Source: Biscogniauxia marginata
Lineage: Eukaryota; Ascomycota; Sordariomycetes; Xylariales; Xylariaceae
NCBI GenBank assembly: GCA_022695795.1
Contig: MU404253.1
Coordinates: forward strand, 1-29,620
Direction: 5' to 3'
Length of the DNA: 29,620 nucleotides
Part shown: positions 23,601 to 29,620 of the stretch, one piece after another
Numbering within the stretch: position 1 is the first letter of the stretch
Layout: the number at the start of each line of letters is the position of its first letter
Notes under the pieces: generated by a model
Told to the model about the DNA's origin: nothing
What the model saw: only the letters and a program-made list of their open reading frames with translations
The model's database searches: none
Position numbers and translations under genes: made by a program

Positions 23601-24492
23601 TTCCAGTGAAGATTGGCAAGCACACCTCATCGTCAATTCCACTATACCTGTTCCATGACGGAAGTGGGAAATGTAGCATGTATTCGCGACTTGTGCTCCC
23701 GGGTTATAACCTATTCGGAGTATTTAGCCTCGACTTTGGAACCCCGAACTCTGATATCAAAACCATGGAAGACTTAGCTCTCCTTTACATCGACAAGGCA
23801 GGACTCTTAATCAACGAAAATATCATGGTCGGAGGTAAGTACTACTTACAGGGAGAAGTCCCGAACTTCCCAGCAGCCACTTCAAAGACAATAATACTAA
23901 AACCAAATAGGTTGGTCATTCGGGGGAGTCCTCGCGTACGAAGTAGCGAGGCAATTGCAAAAGCGAGGGCGTAACGTCATGGGTGTTATCCTCATCGACT
24001 CTCCGCCACCCCTAAACCACCAAGCTTTGCCCAAGGCAGTGGTCTCTCGCATTGTCGGTCGCCTGCCGACGAGCCCACAGACGCGAGAGAATCTAGCTGC
24101 CCAATTCAGCAGACACGCGGTCATGTTGCAGAACTACAGTTTAACTCCCCAGGATAATGATATCAAGTGTGTGTTGATACACTGTGTTCGAAATTTCGAC
24201 ACAGAGGCCCTATGTGGCGTGTCGTACCCGTGGCTTAGTAGCTCTACGTTCCGAATCGAGAGCACGAAGACTTGGTCACGTCTCGTAGGCTCAAACGTAC
24301 CCGTGTTAAACCTGGATTGCGATCATTTCGCTGTATTCGATTCCGCTAACGTAAGTCAAATAGGGAGACATATTCAGTCGTTCTTGAAAGTGAAGACTAA
24401 TCAAAAATGTTGAATTCCAGATTGATCAAGTTTCCAAGCTCGTCCAGTCGGCATGCGAATACCTCGAACAGAATTCGAGAAAGAGGAAATAG
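17662..24492 (+). CDS. Non-reducing polyketide synthase, SAT-KS-AT-PT-ACP-ACP-TE
   Basis: Iterative type I PKS of 2117 aa that builds an aromatic polyketide from acyl and malonyl units. There are nine exons. The introns are 18262-18314, 18939-18989, 19512-19562, 19873-19938, 20870-20918, 21491-21551, 23835-23910 and 24351-24420, all GT-AG, and the frame closes exactly. Starter unit transacylase: GVCSG with Cys123, and His250. Ketosynthase: from about 376, Cys548 in DTACSSS, His683 in EAHGTGT, His723 in GNIGHAEAA. Malonyl transferase: from about 900, GHSLGEYAA with Ser996. Product template: His1315 in [14 protein letters not shown] and Asp1496 in HPAFVDTM. Two carrier domains: Ser1672 (LGIDSLL) and Ser1787 (LGVDSLG). 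Thioesterase: Ser1950 in GWSFGG, Asp1977, His2086. There is no C-methyltransferase or reducing domain. The two-ACP/TE layout is shared by orsellinic-acid-type and naphthopyrone/melanin-type synthases, so chain length and cyclisation cannot be decided by eye. All catalytic residues are intact. Confidence 0.95.
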
Positions 24493-25399
24493 ACATACCT
24501 AGAGCATGGCATGGATAGATTCTAGTTTTGATTAAACCTCCTTGTTTGTTTCTCGTATTAGCAATGTTTTGCGGGAGATATTCGTTCCATTTCTAGATTT
24601 GAGCGTGGTACATAGATGGAAACGTGATGAAATAAGTGTAAGATTGTCATGTGTCTCCACGAGAATAGTTATGCGACTTTTTTTTTTCCCGCATAAGCAT
24701 CAAGTCCTAGGCTTAAGACTCCAAATCATTCCTATAATTTCATTACCTTTAGGTTAGCCCTACGCTTTCTTAGATGATGCACTTAAAACAGTCAATCCTA
24801 TTTGGACATTTACGAGCGGAAAATACCTGTTTCTTTTTTACCCCTGAAACAGCCCAACCAGCTGCGAGCTGGACGAGAAACCCTATTAATTAAAGTATAG
24901 TGTTAATGGTGAAGAAGGCATCGTATGATCCACAGGAAGGTTACGGCAACAGATTGTGTGAACATGGAACAGTCATGGGGTTCCTAGAGGAAAAGGGCGC
25001 CATAGACCACCACGGTTGGGATGACTAACGCATAGCTACAACTACGTACCTAAGTAGGTAGGCGCCTAGGCAAGAGGTAAGTTAAAGAAAACCTTGGTTA
25101 CGGCTAATAGTCACTGAATTGTCCATACTGGATGGATTTTTTATCACCCCGGCATTCGTCTCATCAGCTGTGGGTTACCATGAAGTGATTTTAGTCGTTA
25201 ACTGCCTTAGCATTCAAGTAAAGGCTTCAAGAGATACCTCAAATAAATTTCTTCGAAAAATACTACAGCATAAATCCCAGGGTCTTGATATGAGAGTCGA
25301 CTCCCCAACAAGTTAGTTATCCTTTAATCCATAATTCGTCTCTATGTGCTGTGCATATTCAGACTGCCACTGCATCGGTTTTCAATGTAGTCAATGTTT
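24493..25399. other. Convergent intergenic region between PKS and fluoride channel
   Basis: About 900 bp between the stop codons of the PKS (+) and the CrcB-like gene (-). Short open frames at 24542-24757 and 25119-25316 have no recognisable motif. A T-rich run lies near 24680 and a CCTA/TAGG-rich near-palindromic stretch at 25043-25072. No RNA gene was seen. It likely marks the edge of the biosynthetic cluster. Confidence 0.5.
25043..25072. repeat. CCTA/TAGG-rich near-palindromic sequence
   Basis: Alternating CCTA and TAGG words around GTACCTAAGTAGGTAGGCGC, resembling the palindromes at 923-942 and 26914-26936. Probably a dispersed low-complexity motif of this genome. Confidence 0.4.
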
Positions 25400-26887
25400 T
25401 CAATGCAGACAAACTAACCCAGCAAAACCTTGGCTCCATCGCAAGCCGCCCATGATAGCAACCATACAAGCAAGGGCGACGACGACACTTGCACTTCCAT
25501 ATATATATGCATTTCGGCGCCTTAGAGCTGCTAGCTCGGCGACCCACGTTGATACGGTGGTTATGCATCCACAAAAGCCGTCTTCAATCCCTTGTAGAAC
25601 TTGACAACCGATGACGCCACCCTCGGGGACATGCGCCAAATCCCAAGACATGGCGAGGATTGCAGTACCAATTATATTCACGGCAAAAGTTCCCAGATGG
25701 AACGACGGTAAGCGGCCATTGAGGAAAAGAGATGCGTAGAATCTTCCCAGGCAACCTAAAGGAGCGAATATCAGAGCGAACGTCGTTGATCCCCGCCAAA
25801 CTTCCAATGACCCAGGGCTGGTGAACCTATCGGGTGGAAGGACGGATAGTACGATAGCACCGATCCAGCAGCCCCATGCTAGCAAGACAGCAAGCCGATC
25901 TAAGAACTTACGAGTAAAAGCATAGGGAAGCGAGGGAGTGATAGGTTCGAGAGCAATGGCGAGCTGTGCTCCGATGTAAAGGCCAGAGAGCGACAGGGAA
26001 ACGGTGGTTATGATGACGGCAAGCACGGCCATGAACGAATAGCCGCCGTTCCGAGGAATAGCGGCGGAGTGTATATCCGGCATAGGCATATCGTTAGATA
26101 AAGCAAGGAAGACATCGCGAATGAAGGAGGAAAAAGAAGTAAAGGAGCCACAGAAGCCGGTAGCGAGGCCGATGTAAAGCGGAATGGTCTTCTTGGTAGC
26201 CATGTGGGATTTCTTGGCCGCAACGAGGTCGGCAGCTACCTGGTCAGAGTTCGACGTACCTCCCTCCTCGTCCGAAGCGAGCCTCCTCGCCCTGGGTAGT
26301 TGTTGTTCATATGCCGGTATTCCCCATTCGAGACGGAACAGCATGCGGTCTTCGGCGAGGAAGCCCATGACCAGACTACCGGAAAAATTAGGCCATACGG
26401 AACTGAAAGCGACGGGTGCGCCGGGATAGTAGGTGAGCGCCTGGAGACCAAGCCGAGCGAGGGTGCCAAATATAGCGAAGAGGATCAAGTATGAGATTGT
26501 GTAGATTTCGGTAGCCAATCTCGAAACCTTCACTGCACGGCCGTCCTTTTCTCGCGTATCGGTAAAGATACCTTGTTCATCTCTCTGAGTTGTCTGGTCA
26601 CCGGGCCTTTCCTCCCTGGGTGAGCGGCCGTCATGTACGTCTAGTTGAACTCGATCTTGGATGGGAGGAATGCCAGGTGATTCGGGTACTTTCACATAAG
26701 AATCCGGAACGGCGTCACTATCTCGTCGCTCAGAAGTGCTGCGGTGGTCTATTCCGTGTTTCTCAGCGTCATTAAGGTAGTCTTGTTTCATTGTGCAACG
26801 GACGGAGCGTTCGAGGCCGTGGTGGACGGATTCATGTTTCCAATTAAAAGAATCCGACGCGAATAAATTAAGGTGGACAAGTATCAA
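25400..26887 (-). CDS. FEX/CrcB-type fluoride channel, two fused Fluc domains
   Basis: Membrane protein of up to 495 aa expected to export fluoride ions across the plasma membrane, as known for fungal FEX proteins. It is a single exon. A hydrophilic N-terminus of ~125 residues precedes the first CrcB domain (about 128-310, with Asn167 and Phe-box GFCGSFTSFSSF at 244-255). A linker follows, then the second domain (about 330-485, with Asn404 and the altered box GFCGCITTVSTW at 437-448). The two Phe-box positions are Phe252/Phe255 in domain 1 but Val445/Trp448 in domain 2, consistent with one working and one vestigial pore, as described for eukaryotic FEX. Translation may instead start at Met33 (26791), which removes a poorly conserved-looking leader. 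No link to the polyketide pathway is evident, so it is probably a neighbouring housekeeping gene. Confidence 0.9.
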   Translation of the reverse strand: MILVHLNLFASDSFNWKHESVHHGLERSVRCTMKQDYLNDAEKHGIDHRSTSERRDSDAVPDSYVKVPESPGIPPIQDRVQLDVHDGRSPREERPGDQTTQRDEQGIFTDTREKDGRAVKVSRLATEIYTISYLILFAIFGTLARLGLQALTYYPGAPVAFSSVWPNFSGSLVMGFLAEDRMLFRLEWGIPAYEQQLPRARRLASDEEGGTSNSDQVAADLVAAKKSHMATKKTIPLYIGLATGFCGSFTSFSSFIRDVFLALSNDMPMPDIHSAAIPRNGGYSFMAVLAVIITTVSLSLSGLYIGAQLAIALEPITPSLPYAFTRKFLDRLAVLLAWGCWIGAIVLSVLPPDRFTSPGSLEVWRGSTTFALIFAPLGCLGRFYASLFLNGRLPSFHLGTFAVNIIGTAILAMSWDLAHVPEGGVIGCQVLQGIEDGFCGCITTVSTWVAELAALRRRNAYIYGSASVVVALACMVAIMGGLRWSQGFAGLVCLH

Positions 26888-26913
26888 ATGACTAGTAAGT
26901 AAGATATATATAA

Positions 26914-26936
26914 TACCTACCTACCTAGGTACTTAC
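26914..26936. repeat. CCTACCTAGGTA-type palindromic word
   Basis: Three CCTA-type units followed by CTAGGTAC, located at the switch from the fluoride-channel promoter to AT-rich DNA. Similar to 923-942 at the left boundary. Confidence 0.4.
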
Positions 26937-27029
26937 AAATAAAATATAAGCATAATAAAGTTAAAAAATTTTATATAGTGTATAAATTATTAAAATAATA
27001 ATGAAAATTTTAAAACTTTAAATTATATA

Positions 27030-27477
27030 TAACGTACTATATAAATAAGTAAATAAAACAAGTTTATAAACGAATTTTTATAATTTTTATAGTTTTAATT
27101 ATTAAAAAACATTTATATAACATTAAAATTAATTAATAATTATTATTATTTAAATCGTCTTTTTTAGTTTTACGCTTTAAAAACCGAATTTTTATATATA
27201 TTAAATATTCGTTTTTTTAACATATAATTAAAATTAATTAATTTATTATATTTTTCGAGTTAAGGCCTTTTAAAAATAAAAAATAAAAAATAAAAAATTT
27301 AATTATAACTCTTTAAAATTAAAATTATTAATTATATTTTATTTATTATATTATTAAATACTTTTTTATTTGTTATATAAATATATATATTATATCGTTT
27401 TTATTTAGTTATTACCCTTTTTAAAGCCCCCTCTTTTTATTATTAATTATAATATTATCTTTTTTAATTTATAAAGT
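27030..27477 (-). mobile_element. Inverted, RIP-degraded fragment of the left-flank transposon
   Basis: It starts with a TAACGTA terminus and aligns by eye with the reverse complement of about 360-817, including the shared blocks GTTTTACGCTTTAAAAACCG and TATATCGTTTTTATTTA. The alignment stops where the MITE at 27478 begins. No coding capacity. Confidence 0.6.
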
Positions 27478-27924
27478 TAATATACCATATAAGCGAGTAA
27501 ACAAAACGGGCTCGCGGATGAAATGGTTTTTTATATAAAATCGACTTTTTCGAAAATTTATAACTTTATACGTAAAAATCGTAAAAATCTTAAACCTTTT
27601 TTTCTAGTTATATAACTTTATAATTTAACTAAAATAAAATTTAAAAATGAATATTAATAAATACGAAAAAAACGCGTAAAAACTAAAATTATAATAAAAC
27701 GTACGAACCTTTTATATATTTCTTTATATATTTTACTTTTTATTTTTTGAAAATTTTTTATGAAATTTATTTTAGTTAAACGATATAATTATATAACTAA
27801 AAAAAAAGTTCGAGATTTTTACGATTTTTACGTATAAAATTATAAATTTTCGAAAAAGTCGATTTTATATAAAAAACCATTTTATTCGTAAGCTTGTTTT
27901 ATTTACTCGTTTATATAATACGTT
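27478..27924. mobile_element. MITE-like element, copy 3
   Basis: About 447 bp with long imperfect terminal inverted repeats. The left end reads TAATATACCATATAAGCGAG, and the right end is the matching reverse complement closing at CGTTA (27924). Both arms carry TATAAAATCGACTTTTTCGA. It is the same family as 5962-6394 and 6819-7257. It sits at the end of the transposon fragment 27030-27477, as if inserted into it. Confidence 0.68.
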
Positions 27925-27934
27925 ATTTAATTAC

Positions 27935-28146
27935 TTTATATAATTAATTATATATATAAAAAAAGGTTCGAAACTTTTTTAATTTTTATATAAAAAATTA
28001 TAAAATTTTTTTTAAAAAAATCGATTTTATATAAAAAATTAAATAACTTATTTATTTATATAACTTATTTATTTATACAACTTATTTATTTATACAACTT
28101 ATTTATTTATATAACTTATTTATTTATATAACTTATTTATTTATAA
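27935..28146. mobile_element. MITE right-arm fragment (copy 4)
   Basis: It matches the right arm of the 6819-7257 element (AAAAGGTTCGA..., then the TCGATTTTATATAA block), but the left arm is missing. Its subterminal region is expanded into a 17-bp tandem repeat. Confidence 0.5.
28045..28146. repeat. 17-bp tandem repeat, about 6 units
   Basis: Six consecutive units of AACTTATTTATTTATA[T/C] with period 17. The intact MITE at 6819-7257 has only two such units in its right arm (AACCCACTTACTTATAT and AACCTACTCGCTTATAA), so this array appears to be a local expansion of a terminal motif. Confidence 0.8.
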
Positions 28147-29620
28147 CGTGTCTTATAAGCGAGTAATCTATATAAGTAAATAAGTTAGTTTTTTTTTTTT
28201 TTAATTTTTATAGTTTTAATTATTAAAAAACATTTACATGGCATTAAAATTAATTAATAATTATTATTATTCGAATCATTTTTTTAATTTTACGTTTTAA
28301 AAACTAAATACCTTTTTTATATTAAATATTTGGTTTTTTAACGCATAATTTAAATCGATTAATATAAATAACATGTTTTTTATTATTATTAAAACGCGTA
28401 AAATTATATTTATATATTTTAAAAATTAATAATATTAATAAAAACTTAAATAACTTATATAGTTAAATATAAATAATATTATTCGAAAATAAGTTATTAT
28501 AAATTAATAATACTTTATAATATTTTTATATAATATTATAAAAGCGAAATAATAATATATTTATATAATTAATTATTATTTTTTCGTTTAAGTTACGTTA
28601 TTATAATAATAAACTTTTTATTATATAAATATAACGTAAAACGCATTAAAAAAAACTAAACTTTTAATTTCATATAACGACAAAAATCATTATAAATACG
28701 TTTAAATAAACGAATTAATTATTAAAAAGCTTTATATAAAATTTAAATTAATATGTAAAACGGTTACGAAATATAAAATTTTAAAAAAGAATATATATAA
28801 TTTTAATAAAATAAGATTTATACTTAAAATAATTATTTAAATTAATATAATAATAATAAATATAAAATTTATAAAACATTTCGATTTTTATATTAAAAAT
28901 TAAATACGAAGCTTTAAACGTTTATTAATTTTAAATAATTACGAGAATTATTATTTTATAAAATTTAAAGAATATTATAAAAAACTCGATATTATTATAT
29001 TTTATATATTTAATTATTCGTTATATAAATTATAACTTTTTAATTTTATATATTTTAATATTTTTAAAAAAGTATATAGTAATTATTTAAAAAACTTAAT
29101 AAAGCATTATTATTATATTACTTTTTATATAAAAAGCGCGTATACTTTTTTTAACCTCGATATAAATTAAGTATTTTAAAAAATAAAAAAATTAATAATA
29201 ACTCGCGAAATGTTATTATAATTTAATCTTATTATAAATAAAGTTAAAAAATATTAAAAAAGTTTTTTATAAGTATTATAAATACTTATAACTAATTTAT
29301 AAAAATTATTTTATTATTAATATATAAAGTAATTTTATTACGAAATAAAATTACTCGTTTTTGAAAAATAAATTACATTTTTAATAAACAATATAAATAA
29401 GAAAAATATTTAATATAAAAAAGGAATAGTTTTATAAATTAAAAAAATAATATTATAATTAAATTAATTATAATATACGTATTTATATAATAAATAAAAA
29501 AGTATTTAATAATTTAAATTTTAAAGAGTTATAATTAATTTTATTTATTATTTATTATTTATTATTTATTATTTATTATTTATTATTTATTATTTATTAT
29601 TTATTATTTATTATTTATTA
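28143..29620 (+). mobile_element. RIP-degraded long-TIR DNA transposon, left-hand part
   Basis: It starts with TAACGTGTCTTATAAGCGAG. The first ~240 bp match the reverse complement of 580-817, and 29100-29560 matches 125-560 in direct orientation. About 28560-28850 matches the inner block at 6540-6800 in inverted orientation. No transposase is readable. The right end lies outside the window. Confidence 0.6.
29541..29620. repeat. Heptanucleotide microsatellite (TTATTAT)n
   Basis: Perfect period-7 repeat of TTATTAT running to the window edge, at least 11 units. It lies within the AT-rich transposon remnant and is not a telomeric TTAGGG repeat. Confidence 0.85.

Larger units (their letters stand above)
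26888..29620. repeat. Right-hand RIP-degraded AT-rich block
   Basis: About 2.7 kb of extreme AT content with CpA depletion and no coding potential. It is a nest of repeats: an inverted copy of the left-flank transposon (27030-27477), a MITE (27478-27924), the right arm of another MITE with an expanded 17-bp tandem repeat (about 27935-28146), and a further copy of the long-TIR transposon starting at 28143 and running off the window. It begins next to a TAGG/CCTA palindromic word at 26914-26936. Confidence 0.8.

Noticed and set aside
25400..26887. Fluoride channel as a self-resistance gene for a fluorinated product
   Set aside because: No fluorinase or related gene is present, and FEX is a general housekeeping exporter in fungi.
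28045..28146. Tandem array as a CRISPR
   Set aside because: Units are directly adjacent with no spacers, and the genome is fungal.
29541..29620. Terminal heptanucleotide repeat as a telomere
   Set aside because: The unit is TTATTAT with no G. It arises inside an AT-rich transposon remnant also found elsewhere in the window.

Overview
The window comes from a filamentous ascomycete (Pezizomycotina-type) genome. The genes carry short GT-AG introns of about 49-129 bp, and their exons fit together in frame into typical fungal enzymes. The gene-bearing DNA alternates with extremely AT-rich blocks in which C is nearly confined to CG/CT contexts and CpA/TpG is depleted, the footprint of repeat-induced point mutation (RIP). 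The species cannot be named from the sequence.

Layout. 1-~950: AT-rich, RIP-degraded transposon. ~950-3833: moderate-GC DNA with no recognisable gene and one A23 tract. 3834-5328 (+): three-repeat MYB transcription factor. ~5760-7690: inner AT-rich block with two MITE-like elements and a fragment of the flanking transposon family. 8034-9871 (-): O-methyltransferase. 10431-12934 (+): FAD phenol-hydroxylase-type monooxygenase, divergent from the methyltransferase. 13397-16806 (-): NRPS-like A-T-R carboxylic acid reductase. 17662-24492 (+): non-reducing polyketide synthase SAT-KS-AT-PT-ACP-ACP-TE, divergent from the reductase. 25400-26887 (-): two-domain CrcB/FEX fluoride channel, probably a flanking housekeeping gene. 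~26900-29620: AT-rich block with further copies of the same transposons.

Working model (inference). The PKS makes an aromatic polyketide acid without C-methylation, because it has no CMeT domain, and its TE releases it. The A-T-R enzyme adenylates the acid, loads it on its own carrier domain and reduces it to the aryl aldehyde. The flavin monooxygenase hydroxylates the ring and the methyltransferase caps a phenol. The MYB protein is the candidate pathway regulator, now separated from the enzymes by the inner RIP block. All key catalytic residues that could be checked are present, so the pathway looks intact. The product is unknown from sequence alone.

Exon structures were reconstructed by hand from splice consensus, frame phase and conserved protein motifs. 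Every multi-exon model closes in frame (MYB 422 aa, OMT 476 aa, FMO 721 aa, A-T-R 1099 aa, PKS 2117 aa).
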